Shown: positions 37,927-50,739, counted from the first letter of the stretch. The stretch is 64,000 bases of DNA from Casuarina equisetifolia (GCA_028551475.1 CM052358.1:20734853-20798852), one strand, 5' to 3'. Notes: generated from the sequence alone by a model not told the origin. Numbers and translations: made by a program.

Positions 37927-40900
37927 CTAGTCACGTAAAACATCCAACTTCTTCTGGAGAAAATGAAGTATCTGTGGAACAGAAAACGTTGGTTTGTCCC
38001 CAGATTTGATACATAATTTTGCTACACCCAGAAGATTCTTCAGCTCACACAAATTATAGCCATTTCCAAGATCTGGGTCTATCATCTGATGCATGGAACT
38101 AGCAAGGTGAGATCCTTGGATCCACTGGACTAGATCAGTGCCACCCTCTTCTGAACATTGTCCAGTAATAAGCTCCAGAATTAGCACACCAAGCTGGAGA
38201 ATCACATTACCAGGTTCCTGAACCGCACTTTCTGCATCAAAGGATAGAGATTGAGAAATGCAGATTATAATCAGAAAGCAAGTAAGCAAACTAGTTGCAG
38301 AAATAACCTTCTGAAGATGAGATGTGAGGCTCTGTAACGTTGTTTCCTCCAGAACTAAGAAAGGTAATATCAGAGAGCTGTGATGAACAAAGGCAATGTT
38401 TTGAGAACAGTACCAAATGCTTTAAGTGAATCAAATATAAGAGCAGATCCGTACTTTTGCTGTGAAGTTTTCATCTAACATAATGCTGCTTGAGGTAATG
38501 GAGACATGCAATATCGGGAGATCACTGAAGACAAGCAAATATTCCTACATCGAAAAATCAGCATAACTTGTTAAGCAAATGGAAAAAAGATGATTTCTTT
38601 GTACCGTTTAACGCATTTAAGATCAAATGGTCTAGAAAATTCCAGTTTCATGTAGCCAATTGGATAGGTGTAGCCCAGATAAAACAAACTAAACGGGGGA
38701 GTGCAATATAATCCCAGGGGCACTTATTATGAGATGTGATCAGTTTGCAGGGTAGCAATTGTCAGGTCCAACAGAACCTCTTCTTGCAGGATCTAAAACT
38801 CCATAACAAGAGCATAGAGAAAAGTAGAGAAGTCTTTATAGTTAGTAGAAGTTTAGTAGTATCCAAAGCCAAAATTAGATAGCTTCAGCTAAAGTCTTTA
38901 TAAGCTTATAAGCTACATTAACGGATGTGTTCTGTGCTACCGAGAAGCATTTAAGTCTAGAGCAGTGTCAACGTGCAAGGACATAATAGAAGATTTTGAT
39001 TGTGGCTAATACTCCAAACAAAACTTAAACCACTTCATAATTACAAAGAGTAAGGTTATAAGGCTAGGAGATAATATTTGTCTACATAATAGGAAAAGTA
39101 AGAGGTGCTCATCATTCTAGCCTTTTCCAAGATTATTAAGGTTTTGGTAATGTTTCATCTGGTTATATCTTTCGTTTTCACAAAAATGGTGTCTGAATTG
39201 GGTATCAATAAGCTTGCCCCTCAGCTTATTAGTTCACTTATACCCATCCTCACGCAATCAGACTGGAACAATTAGAGATCTTTCAGCAAACTTCCGCTAT
39301 ATAGTTTCAGTGGTTAAGTTTAGAGAGATACTACTGCTTTCCATCTTCATGCATAGACACTTGGAGGTCTATGTAGGCAGCAAAAGAAATGCTTCAAGTA
39401 CCCTTACTTGGATACCTAGGCTGAGGAATCAGGTGGAATTTCTAGGCCAGATTTCCAGAATGGTCTACCTTGTATGTGATGCTTCTTCTCATGTTCTTGC
39501 TTCTAGAACAAAATTTTAAGCCCCTTTTATTTTCTCCTTTCAAAATTTTTTCCTGAGGGCTACGTCATGTGGCATTTAAATTGTAAGCCTTCCAAGAAGA
39601 AATCTCATGAACTTTCGACTTACCAATGCAGCTACTACACCAGCTGCTATTTGCAGCCTCGTCGTCCAGTTTAAGGGAGTCCTAAGAGGATCTGCCAGGA
39701 GCCAGTTGTTAGATACAGACAAAGATTTTGCAAAAACAGACAAATTATGCACATTTTGCTTCAAATGTTACCACTAAGATGCTCCCTCAAGCTTCCATAT
39801 TCTATGTTGTCAAAAATGAGCAACCTGCAAACAACAGAAAAAGGGTGAAAGTTAAACACCAAACTTGTAATATGTAAAAGAAAGTTAGTAATCCATACTA
39901 AAATGCTTGTATGCATGCAATAGATGATAATTACACACAAAACTTGAAAGTTATGAGGTTTCATAGTTAAGTTTTTTTGCGTATTTATCATGAGAGTTCT
40001 GTGAATGAACAATATAAAATGAAAGACATTTTGTAATAAATCTATAAAGGGAAACTTTGGTAATGTACAGGCATGAAAGTATGTGACTTACAAAGGAAAC
40101 TTACCATTTTACAGTCAGTATCAACAACTTATACAAAAAAAGTAACCTCATTCGTAGTGAAAAAGGATATTTCCCGATCAGTTCAAGACCAAAGCAGGAA
40201 CTGATGAGTCAGGGGTCAGGTATCCAGGCGCCTGTATTATTAGGATTACCCAAAAATGTATTCTCTCTTGCCTTTGTTTTGTTTCTAGAGAGGTTATTAC
40301 CCTTTTTGATCTCTTCGTTCTACAGGAGGCTTAATGACATAATAGAATGGAGCAGATAATACCTCAAACCTACTTTAACTGATCTCTTCCAGCTCTAAAT
40401 TCACCACCAGCCTCTGTACCTAAGTAATATTTCTTGCTTTTAATGGGGGATAAAGCCTTGTTCAAACAACAGGAAACAAAATAGTAGGCGTCAAACCTCT
40501 TGTTGCCTGCAGAAAACCCTTTGAGCGGAAGAAGGTGGCGGTGATGCAAGCGGGCGAGGAGTTGCACCTCTCTGTAGAAGACATCATTTTCTTGACTAGA
40601 ATATCTAACCTCCTTTACCAAAGCAACCCCACCATCTTGAAATCTGGCCTTATAAGCTGTTCCACGAGAATTTTCATAAATGATTCTGTGAAAACCATCT
40701 GTTGCCTTCTTTATATCCTTGTACGACAAGTTCCTTGCAAATAAGACTGTGCCTGAAATGAGAACTGAACTAAGTTAGACACCAGCAGTCTCTCATAACG
40801 TCATCCATGGAAGAACTTGATTCAGCAGAATGCAGTAATTGAATCATCTGTGCTTTTCAACATAATACCATATGCACTCGATATTACCAGCAATTTTTTT

Positions 40901-41511
40901 CACACTCTTTTAGAATTCCATGTCTAATTCGTACTCTTTCGGCCAATAATATCACCATAATTACCAAAAATAATCTTGCATTTTAATAGGATCTTAAATT
41001 CAGATCCAAAATTGGCTAAGGTCCTCAAAGAAACATCAAAGTCTACGCACTACAACAGAGCATGTTCAAGATATTCGGCCGACATGATCAACAATTAAAG
41101 AAAAAAATTTCGTACAATTCCAACAACTCAAGGTCATTCATGGAACAAAAAACACTGTTTAACAGCTAAAGACTAAGATTGAAAGTAAAGAATTACCACC
41201 TTAAACTCACAACAGAGCATTTCCTGATAATTCAACTAAAATCATCGGAATTACTCCACACCCAGTATAATTCACTCAACTGGACTCCAATTCCCGCAAT
41301 TTCAGAGACCAAACACCCAACTACAGTCCTCTCTGAGATTGGAAGAACATAACTTCCCACACTGTCAGAATCTATAACAGTAGACTACTATGATCTAAAA
41401 CTGCAGAATTGAAGGTAAAAAGTGAGATGAAATAGAGGTACCATGAGGAGATTCGTGAAGACATGGAAGAAGCTGAAGCCTGATTCTTCGGATCAAACGT
41501 TCCGAGCCCAT
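37927..41511 (-). CDS. Receptor-like cytoplasmic pseudokinase
   Basis: Seven exons on the minus strand: 41511-41442, 40752-40497, 39824-39772, 39691-39624, 38544-38455, 38377-38308 and 38231-37927. They total 912 bp, or 303 residues, with GT-AG introns and frame kept throughout. The N-lobe reads NLSYKDIKKATDGF, then a glycine loop reduced to YENSRGTAYKA, a retained VAIK-type lysine (ALVKEV) and the RLK block REVQLLARLHHRHLLPLKGF. The catalytic loop is degraded: the family's HRDIKSSN is replaced by HVSITSSS in exon 5, the DFG site reads DIT (exon 6), and no APE motif follows. Exon 7 resumes with the helix NVILQLGVLILELITGQ. It is therefore an RLK/RLCK-family pseudokinase related to the At1g49730-type group. 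There is no signal peptide or membrane segment; the start MGSERLIRRIRLQLLPCLHE is soluble and basic. Open exons without stops suggest it is still a gene. Confidence 0.8.
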
Positions 41512-42881
41512 TTATGGAGAGTTGTTTTCTTGCCGTTCCTTGATCGAAGTAAAACAGGGTCAACAGACAAGCAGTGCAGCCACATCGCTTTCTCTTATTT
41601 TTAAAGGAACATATTCTTTTGCTTTTGGAGGAGAGAGAGAATAAGGGCAAAATGGTCATCCAGTCTGCTAATAATTGCGCATACTACGGTACGAATCCTC
41701 TGGCTGGCGAGTACAATATTAAGTGCTTTTTATTAAAGAAGTTAAGACTATTACTACATAGTTTTTTTTTTTAATATGACTTAGCATTTTTTAAAGTAAG
41801 AGACAGCAATTTATATTATGGATATTTATAACTCCAATATGATATGTATTTTAAAGACAATAAATGGTGGCTTGATAAAATTTTAATTTTCTAATTTGAA
41901 AACATTTCGTAAAACTTAAAGAAGTTTACCTAAAATCTCATTTCTGTTGAAGGTTATTTTATTGTTAAATAATTATCCATAATGTTCAAATTATTCATCT
42001 TGTAGCTAATAAATGGATAAACTAAAGATTAAACAATCAGTGTTATTGGGATTCTCGAACATCTTATAATTTAGATTTTAAACATATTACAACAAAATAA
42101 TCTTCTTTTAAGCCCACCACCTACAAGCTAGTAGTAAGCAAGTAAGGTTGGGGATCTCTTGATTTTAAATTTGACATACGAATGTGTAAGTTAGTTGTGT
42201 GCATATCAAATGAAAAAAAAAGAAAAAAATATTCTTTTAAAAATTTGTAATTCTTGTTACTTAAATTCTTAATAATTGATAAGTTTTTGAAGCCTAACAC
42301 TCTTAAGCAAGAGAGAGAATGTACAATAGTAATAGATAATGTGATGTTTTAACACTTTCATTAATATCAAGTATTTGTGTCAAGTATAGCAAGACTTAGC
42401 TAAGGTTGATCTTGCATGACTTGCAATGATTTATCAAAGAGTATCATTACCAAATACTAGGATCAAATAACTAAATAGTTTTCATTAAAGTTTGAGTGAA
42501 AAACAAGAGATATATTTATTAATAAATTTTCTTATGTATTTAGAACTACTAACTTATAAGAGATGATAAGATATTTATAACATATTAGAATATTAACAAT
42601 AAAGGATATACACTAACTTTAGTATATTGTATCACCAAAAGTATAAATAAACACTTCTCATTTTAGGAGCAAAAGGGTATTTCACTTCAAATCTATATCA
42701 TATTAGAAAATATATGTCCTTCCGTAAAGTTAAGTTAGAAGAATACAAAATACGCTTGTATATAAAAGTTGGATAAATTAGTATATTTACAATATATAGC
42801 ACACTATTAAAAGAAAGAGAAGCATGTCATTAAACACAAACCATTCATTTGGATACATAAGATGTCAGAAACCATAATGCT
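41512..42881. other. AT-rich spacer; right part is duplicated 3' flank of CRRSP
   Basis: No gene seen. From about 42270 to 42880 the sequence aligns with 50090-50740, the 3' flank of CRRSP copy B (for example 'agtatttgtgtcaag...gcaatgatt.atcaaagagt.tcattaccaaata'), showing that duplication extended about 600 bp beyond the gene. Confidence 0.7.
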
Positions 42882-43437
42882 CTAAGCATCGAGGAAGGAG
42901 TAGATTTCATATCTGACACTGCAACTCCCTACAAGACCTCTCCCACCTTCTTTTCCATTGGAATAGTCGGAAAGTTTAGCGATGACGTCATCAAGACACT
43001 TCTTACAATTAACACGAGAGAGGTCCCTGGTGCATTGAGCCATACCATAGAGCTTACTTGATGCAGGTCCAAGCCTCAGCTCCCCGAAAGCGTAGAACTT
43101 TGGACTGGCATAAGCTTTCTCAGATAATCCCGCCAGCAATTCCCTAACTTTCAGGTTGAATTTAGCAGGATTGTCCACTTCTTGATCGTTGACCATATAG
43201 AAATAGTTTTCGTCATCAATTTTCCCAAAGAAATCTACGTCCGAGTACTTGAGGAAGCAGTAGTCGTACCATATTATTGCTTTTTTCTTGTAAGGACAGC
43301 CGTCAAGAAGCTCCCTGCCGGCGTCGGTGACACAAGCCTTACAGTTTGTGGTGGAGGCATCTCCTCGGCAGAGCACCAGACCGTTTACTTGGTCCTTGCC
43401 TCTGCCAATTGAAGCAAGCCCGAACCCCTTGGGAGGA

Positions 43438-43442
43438 ACCTT
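43438..43442. repeat. Target site duplication, left copy (ACCTT)
   Basis: Direct 5-bp duplicate of the CRRSP coding sequence flanking the copia element; identical to 48910-48914. In copies B and C the same site occurs once, within AACCTTGGTGGAC. Confidence 0.93.
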
Positions 43443-44113
43443 TGATGGGAAAAACGACGTATAAAGTTTTCCACTTTGATTGAACTTATGAGAAAATACT
43501 AAAATACCAACGATGTATTCGAATCACAAGTAAAATAAGCAAATCACAATCAACACAAAAGAATTTCTACATGGAAAAACTCCTCTAATGTGAATGATAA
43601 AAAACCACGAGACTGATCACGGAGTCCACCCAAATCTCCACTATATCAATCGTTAGGATACAACCTATTCAAGTCCTTAATAATAGCAACAGAACAAAGA
43701 TTTACTGATTCAACAACAATAGAATCACCAATAAATAGTGAAGAACAAGTTGTAAACAACAACTTAACCAAGAAAAGTTAGAGAAATATCACTCAGATTT
43801 TCGACCACAATCTGCTGACTTCAAGAGCTCCAAACGACGATCCAACTGTTCATAATGAAGAACACCCAATCTTGAACCTGCTGACAAAAAATCAGCTCAA
43901 TCGGACCACAGATTGACCTTGATCAGATGTTTGATCAACTGCTGTGCAGGGTCTCTAATTCCTGCGAAATTCTGCTCTTTTTTTTTTTTTTATGGCCACT
44001 CACCTCTTCTCTTAAAGAAAAAATCCTATATTTTTTCTTTTAAACCTTAGGGCCACATTACCCTAATTAGATCTAATAATAAGTCCCTGAATATGGGTTG
44101 GACCAACCTAATA
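43443..44113 (-). repeat. Copia 3' LTR (left in window)
   Basis: About 671 bp, aligned over its full length with 48226-48909. Starts TGATGGG; its inner end reads TA where the other LTR has CA, consistent with a C-to-T change. Confidence 0.88.
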
Positions 44114-44130
44114 ATTCTCCCCCTCCAGCC
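44114..44130 (-). other. Copia polypurine tract
   Basis: On the minus strand a purine-rich GGAGGGGGAGAAT abuts the 3' LTR, the expected place for the plus-strand primer. Confidence 0.75.
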
Positions 44131-44160
44131 CAAATGAGGGAGATTCCATATGTCCATTTC

Positions 44161-47100
44161 TCAAGCACAATCCAAACCGGCCTCATGCCGACAAAACTTA
44201 AACTTTTCTTGCCATAGAGCTTTTGTCATCATATCAGAACCATTATCCTCAGTATGTACCTTTTCAAGTGCAACCTCTTTGGTTTCCATGATATCTTGTA
44301 TCCAATGATATCTTACATCAATATGCTTTGACCTTTGATGAAAAGTAGAGTTCTTAGCAAGACGTATAGCACTTTGACTATCACAAAATAGCACATACCT
44401 TTCTTGCACGAAACCAAGTTCTTTAATGAATTCCTTCATCCAAAGCAACTCTTTACATGCTTCCGTTGCTGCATTAAATTCTACTTCTGTTGTAGATAGA
44501 GCAATACATTTTTGTAATCTTGATTGCCATGCCACAGCTCCCCCTGAAAACTTAATCAAGTAGCCTGAAGTAGATCTTCTATTATCAATATCTCCTGCCA
44601 TGTCAGAATCTGTATATCCTACAAGAATAAGCTTATCACTCCCAAATGAAAGTTTCAAACTAGAAGTGCCTCGAAGATACCTCAGAATCCACTTCACTGC
44701 ATTCCAATGTTCTCTTCCAAGATTAAAAGTAAATCTACTAACTACTCCAACTGCATTAGCTATATCTGGCATTGTACAAATTATTGCATACATTAAACAA
44801 CCAATAGTCAAAGCACAAGGAACTCTTTCCATATCTTTTCTGTCTTCCTCATCTGCAGGACATTGTTTCTTACTAAGCTTAAAGTGTGTAGCAAGAGGCG
44901 TGCTCACTACTTTAGCTTTATCCATACAAAACCTTTGAAGCACTTTCTTGATGTACTCCTCTTGAGACAACCATAACTTCTTAGCTTTTCTATCACGACT
45001 GACTCTCATACCAAGAATTTGCTTCACTGAGCCTAAGTCTTTCATTGAGAATGACTTACTTAACTCCTGCTTCAACTTTTTAATTCTTGCAGCGTTCTTA
45101 CCAACTATAAGCATGTCATTTACATAAAGCAGTAGAATGATAAAGTCATCATCTGAGAACTTCTACACAAACACACAATGATCAGAATTTGTCTTCTTAT
45201 AGGCTTGCTCCCCCATAAAAGACTCAAATTTTCGATACCATTGTCTCGGTGCCTGTTTTAAGCCATATAAGCTTTTCTTTAGCTTGCAAACATAGTTCTC
45301 TTTACCTTTTTCTTTAAAACCCTTTGGTTGCTCCATATAAATTTCTTCATTTAGGTCACCATGAAGAAAAATAGTATTTACATCAATTTGCTCAATTTCA
45401 AGATTAAGACTGGCAGCCAATCCCAAAAACTACTCGAATTGAGGACATTTTCACAACAGGTGAGAAAATCTCATCATAATCAATTTCTTTTTTATGACTG
45501 AAACCTTTAACAACTAATCTGGCTTTGTATCGGGGTTGTGAAGAATTTTCATCATGCTTCAATCTATAAATCCAACGATTCTTCAAAGCTTTCTTGCCCT
45601 TAGGCAATATCACCAACTCAAATGTTTGATTATCATGCAAAGATTTCAACTCATCTTGTATTGCATCAACCCATTTTTTCTTATCCATATCCTTTGCTGC
45701 TTCTTCAAAGCTCTCAAGCTCACCTGCATCAGTCAACAATACATACTTCTCAGTGGAGTATCTAGAGGATGGATGGCGACCTCTAGTAGACCTCCTCAAT
45801 GGTGGAACTGAAGATGGATTCTGCTGAATATCAACAACATTATCTGTCTGAGTGTCACTATTATCTGCAACCTGTTGGTCATTCTGAACCTGATCTTGAA
45901 CATCATGCTGAATATCACTCTTAACTTGTTCTGGCAACTGTCGCTGTAAATCATTTGAAGGAATTAGATCAATATCAATACCAATCTTAGAGCCTTGTGA
46001 GATATTCTTTTCACTCTGGCCAATATCTGTCATATTTTGATTCTCAAAAAATACAACATCACGACTCCTCACAATTTTCTTCACAACTGTAGCCAAATTC
46101 ATCAGAACCATAACCAAGAAATATACATTCTCGTGTCTTGACATCTAACTTAGACCTCTCATCCTTTGGAATATGAACAAATACTTTGCAACCAAATACT
46201 CTTAGATGGTTATAGGAAACATCCTTGCCAAACCAAACTCTATCTGGCACATCACCATCTAAAGCAACAGTTGGAGATAGATTGATAACATAAGCTGCTG
46301 TAAGTAATGCTTCACCCCAAAATATCTTTGGCAAGTTAGCATTTGAAATCATGCATCTAACTCTCTTAACCAATGTTCTATTCATTCGTTCCACTATACC
46401 ATTCAACTGAGGTGTTTTTGGAGGTGTCTTCTAATGTTGAATACCATGTTGCCTACAATACTCATCAAATGGTCCAATGTACTCACCACCATTATCTGAT
46501 CGAATGTATTTCAACTTCTTTCTAGTTTACCGCTCTACTGAAACTTGAAATTGCTTAAACACATCTAGCACTTGATCTTTTGACATCAAAACATAAACCC
46601 AAACCTTTCTTGAGTAGTCATCAATAAAGGTCACAAAGTAGGATGCTCCATCAAGCGTCCTCGGGTTAACTGGGCCATAAACATCTAAGTGTACTAACTC
46701 TAAGAAATCTGATTTTCTTGAAGGAGGATGACTATAGAATGAAACTTTTTTTTGTTTTCCAGCTAAACAATGTGCACACTTCTCAAGTTTTGCACTCTTA
46801 ATCCCAGATAACAAGTTCTTCTTTGCTAACACATTCATGCCCTTCTCACTCATGTGACTTAACCTTTTATGCCATAAAGCACTTGTATTCCCATTTTCCA
46901 CTACATTACAAATGTTCTTGAAAATCTTGGCCTGAAATAAATACAAAGAAGACTCTTTCTTGTCTCTAGCAATAACTAATGAGCCCTTAGTAAGTTTCCA
47001 TTGTCCATTATTGAAGATATTGCAAAAACTTTCATTATCAAGTTCTCCGGTAGAAATCAAATTCAAGCGAATTTCTGGTACATGTCTAACATTCTTGAGA

Positions 47101-48170
47101 ACCAACTTGGATCCATTACGAATCTCCAAGCATACATCTCCCATACCTGCAACTTTAGCCAAGCAATCATTACCCATCTTCAATGTGCCAAAATTTCCAA
47201 GAGTATAAGAAGTAAAGAACTCTCTCTTGGAAGTAATATGAAGAGAAGTACTACTATCAATTACCCAACTTGTCTCATTGCTTGCAAAATTCACATTATC
47301 ATCATAGCACACAATAACAAGTTCATTAGTAGCTGCTGCAACTCGATCATTATCATTGTTGTCCTTCTTCTCCTCACTTTCATTAACTTTCTTCTTCTCA
47401 TTTCTACCTTCACCATTTTTCTTTTCATTTTTCAGCTGAAAGCAATTTTTCTTGATATGACCCATCTTACCACAATGATAGCACTCTACATTTTTATGCC
47501 ATGATCTAGACTTACTTTGACTTTTGTTATAACCTCTCGGACCTCTACTATGACTTCTCCCCCTATTTTCAACAACCAAAGCTTCAGAATGAGAGAAAGA
47601 ACCCTGACTCTTTCTTCTCATCTCTTCATTCAAAATACTAGTTTTGGCAAAATCCATAGTGACAATTCCATCGGGAGCAGAGTTACTCACTGACATACGA
47701 AATGTTTCCCAAGATTCTGGTAAAGTACCAAGTAACCAAAGTCCGTGTACTTCATTTTCAAACTTCATATTCAAGCCTGAAAGTTGATCCAACATTCCCT
47801 GAAACTCATTCAAATGATTAGATATGGATTACCCATCTTTGTATTTCAAGCTAATAAGTTGCTTCATCAAATACATCTTATTATTTTTAGTCTTTCGAGC
47901 ATACAAAGATTCAAGTTTGTTTCATAAAGTCCGAGCATGTGTTTCTTTACTAATGTGATTCAAAACATTCTCATCTACAAATTGTCGAATGAACCCGCAT
48001 ACAATTTTATGCTCAAGAGTCCAATCGGCCTCACTCATGTTATCTGGTCTAGTTTCACTAAACACCAGTAAGTGCCAACGCTTCACATAAAGCAAATCTT
48101 CCATCTTACCCTTCCAAACATGATAGTTTCTTCCATTCAAACTAATCATCCTATTGGTACTTAGTTCCAT
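44161..48170 (-). pseudogene. Degenerate copia gag-pol
   Basis: Read on the minus strand. Gag begins at 48170 (MELSTNRMISLNGRNYHVWK) and stops early near 47922. The next frame (47813-46527) has the zinc knuckle CYHCGKMGHIKKNC (47483-47442), a protease site DSSTS where active elements have DSGAS (~47258), and the integrase HHCC motif (HKRLSH...CAHC) with the first core Asp in HLDVYGP. Then 46406-46059 holds NGIVERMNRTL with the integrase Glu. Two pieces (46144-45404 and 45426-45163) hold the RT N-terminal part including YKARLVVKGFSHKKEIDYDE and LYGLKQAPRQWY. Last, 45114-44161 has the rest of RT and RNase H (TDSDMAGD). The RT catalytic motif upstream of 45114 reads YVND rather than YVDD. Multiple in-frame stops and at least two frameshifts leave it non-coding. 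Confidence 0.9.
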
Positions 48171-48210
48171 CGTTCAATCAAATCCAAAGATAAAACAACC
48201 ACAACCTAAG

Positions 48211-48224
48211 CTCTTGATACCACT
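48211..48224 (-). other. Copia primer binding site (tRNA-Met-like)
   Basis: Immediately inside the 5' LTR on the minus strand is TGGTATCAAGAGC, close to the plant initiator-tRNA-Met complement TGGTATCAGAGC. Confidence 0.8.
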
Positions 48225-48225
48225 C

Positions 48226-48909
48226 TGATGGGAAAAACGACGTATAAAGTTTCCCACTTTGATTGAACCTATGAGAAAATACTAAAACACCAACGATGTA
48301 TTCGAATCACAAGTAAAATAAGCAAATCACAATCAACACAAAAGAATTTCTACGTGGAAAAACTCCTCCAATGTGAAGAATAAAAAACCACGGGACCGAT
48401 CACAGAGTCCACCCAAATCTCCACTATATCAATTGTTAGGATACAACCCATTCAAGTCCTTAACAATAGCAACATGACAAAGATTTACTGATTCAACAAC
48501 AATAGAATCACCAATAAATAGTGAAGAACAAGTTGTAAACAACAACTTAACTAAGAAAAGTTGGAGAAATATCACTCAGATTTTCGACCACAATCTGCTG
48601 ACTTCAAGAGCTCCAAATGACGATCAACCGTTCACAATGAAGAACACCCAATCCCGAACCTGCTGACAAAAAATCAGCTCAATCGGATCACAGATCGACC
48701 TTGATAAGATGTTTGATCAACTGCTGCGCAGGGCCTCTAATTCCTATGAAATTCTGCTCTTTTCTTTTCTCTTTTTTTTTTTTTTTTATGGCCACTCACC
48801 TTTTCTTTTAAAGAAAAAACCCTATATTTTTTCTTTTAAACCTTAGGGCCACATTACCCTAATTAGATCCAATAATAAATACCCGAATATGGGCTGGACC
48901 AATCCAACA
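48226..48909 (-). repeat. Copia 5' LTR (right in window)
   Basis: 684 bp, TG...CA ends, adjacent to the primer site; carries a T-rich tract at about 48770-48787. Confidence 0.9.
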
Positions 48910-48914
48910 ACCTT
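48910..48914. repeat. Target site duplication, right copy (ACCTT)
   Basis: Matches 43438-43442 exactly and marks the right edge of the copia element. Confidence 0.93.
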
Positions 48915-49082
48915 GGTGGACAAACGATTGAGCAGACCATTCAAGTTCACACCGTAATGGCCATTGGCAGTGTAGTTTTCCGCGCCGAGGCAGATAGTGA
49001 CTAATGGATCGGCACAGTTGGCTGCATGGAGAGAAAGGCAGAAAAGCAGAAAGGCGATAGCAGCATACTTTGAGCTCGACAT

Positions 49083-50739
49083 ATTGAAGGAAACTGAAAG
49101 TTCTTCTTTTGGGTCTGTATATAAATAGACGAACTTCTTCAAGGGCGGCCATGTTCGAGCCGAGAATGTTGACCCTTTTTCTCTGGGTGGCGGAGTAACT
49201 CCGGCGCACAAGTTGGTGGCTCCCAGTTTAGGAAAACATTGTACATGGCAGTGGAACCCATGTTCTAAAATGGTCATATCGGTGAGTTTTCCACTAATGC
49301 TATGTTGATCTCTAGAAATTCATATTTAGTTTATATTTAATTTGATTGCTTTCTAGTCAATCCCAAGGTATTTGTCGGGCATATGCAAAACCGTGAGAAT
49401 GGAAAGTTTAGTTGGGAGTAATGCACGATCATATATAAAAAGGTGTTAATGGTAAGCTAGTAGCGCTTAAGATCAAGATGTTTTATATTCAACATCTTGG
49501 TGTGTAAATTGGGTATAACTCATACTAAATATTTTAGACTATAACCCTAATTACAACACACTTTGTGCAGCACAATTTCTCAGGTGTTAATATGAGCATG
49601 TGATTTATATTATTTGATAATTCCCTTAAAACAAACCAAAAAGCATAAGCTTTTTTATTTTATTTATTTACTTCTATTTTCTTAAGTTTTCTTGTAGAAA
49701 GTAGGGGGAAAGAAAAAGAAGAAAACTGCATTCTTGCCTTACAATTCAGGACCAAAATTTATATGTCAGTTTTCTTGATACCATGTTAAGAAAATAAAAA
49801 AGTTGCTTCCTAGTAAAGGGATAAATCCCAAGGTCAGGTCTTTTCTAGAACAGTCAAAAAACTCATGACCCTTAAAACCATAATAAATGAGCTTTTCCAT
49901 TGGTTTGCTTTTAATTGCTAAAGAGCAATGGTTGTTTCCTTTCAAAGATAAGGACCAAATTGTATTAACGTACCCCCAAAAAAAATGTAGGTGTAAGGAA
50001 CCCACGGAAGCGTAAGAATTACGATAACCAAAGAAAATAGAAAAAGAAAAAAAAATTAAAAAAGGCCATTATCTAATAGATCTCTGAAACTGAAAACCTT
50101 AAGAACTAATAAATCTATGAAGCTTGAAAGTCTTGAGAAAAGGAAAGAATATGTAGTAGCGATGATCTGTCGTTTATACACTTTATAGAGTATTTGTGTC
50201 AAGCAAAGCAAGTTTTGGCAAAAGCTGATCTTACATGACTCGCAATGATTCATCAAAGAGTTTCATTACCAAATATATGTATTAGATAACCAAATGTTTC
50301 CATTAAACTTCAAGAAAAGGAACAAGAAGTGCATCTATTAATAAACTTATTTATTTCTTCAATACCAACTTGTAAGAGATGGTGAGATTTTTGTAAGTAT
50401 ATTAATAATACATGGTACACAATAAATTTTAACATGTTGTGTTGCGTAAAGAAACACTTTTCCTAATCCAGAAGGCGAAAGGTATCTTAGTTGAAATTCA
50501 TGTCATGTTAAAAAGTATATTTCTTTCCTTAAAGTTAACTTAGAAGAAAACAAAATATATTTGCATAAAAAAGTAGGATAAATTAGTATATTTGTAGTAT
50601 ATGACACCCAATTCAAATACAGAGAGGGTATGTCACTAGACATTTATTTTAGTTCTTATCACGGTACATCAAACACTGGGGTAAAAGAAGGGAAAACATA
50701 GCTCATTTGGATACATAAGATGTCAGAAACCATAATGCT
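49083..50739. other. Upstream of CRRSP A and downstream of CRRSP B
   Basis: 49083-49440 is CRRSP promoter/upstream sequence, with TATATAAATA near 49120 on the minus-strand gene. 49690-49960 aligns with 61090-61300 upstream of copy C ('ttcttgataccatgttaag...aagttgcttc'). 50090-50740 is the duplicated 3' flank shared with copy A. No separate gene recognised. Confidence 0.6.

Larger units (their letters stand above)
43443..48909 (-). mobile_element. Ty1/copia LTR retrotransposon inserted in CRRSP copy A
   Basis: A 5,467-bp element with coding strand minus. It starts TGATGGGAAA, ends ...CCAACA, and is bracketed by a perfect 5-bp target duplication ACCTT (43438-43442 and 48910-48914). LTRs of about 671 and 684 bp, a tRNA-Met-like primer site and a polypurine tract are all present. 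The LTRs differ at roughly one base in 25 over the first 200 bases by eye, so the insertion is not very recent. The internal region encodes gag, protease, integrase, reverse transcriptase and RNase H in copia order but is broken by several stops and frameshifts, so the copy is non-autonomous. Confidence 0.95.
42882..49082 (-). pseudogene. CRRSP copy A (DUF26 secreted protein), split by copia element
   Basis: DUF26/Gnk2-type cysteine-rich repeat secretory protein (CRRSP38-like), interrupted after about 56 codons. The 5' piece is 49082-48915 and encodes the signal peptide MSSSKYAAIAFLLFCLSLHA and the start of the first DUF26 domain. The 3' piece is 43437-42882 and carries the rest: CRGDASTTNCKAC (C-X8-C-X2-C, domain 1), CTRDLSRVNCKKC (domain 2) and the C-terminus SVRYEIYSFLDA. 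A copia element lies between them, flanked by the target duplication ACCTT. Apart from the insertion I see no stop or frameshift in either piece. The gene was probably expressed before insertion, since its TATA-like element (49117-49133) matches those of copies B and C. Confidence 0.9.

Noticed and set aside
47001..47504. 167-codon plus-strand open frame in the copia element
   Set aside because: Antisense shadow of gag-protease sequence.
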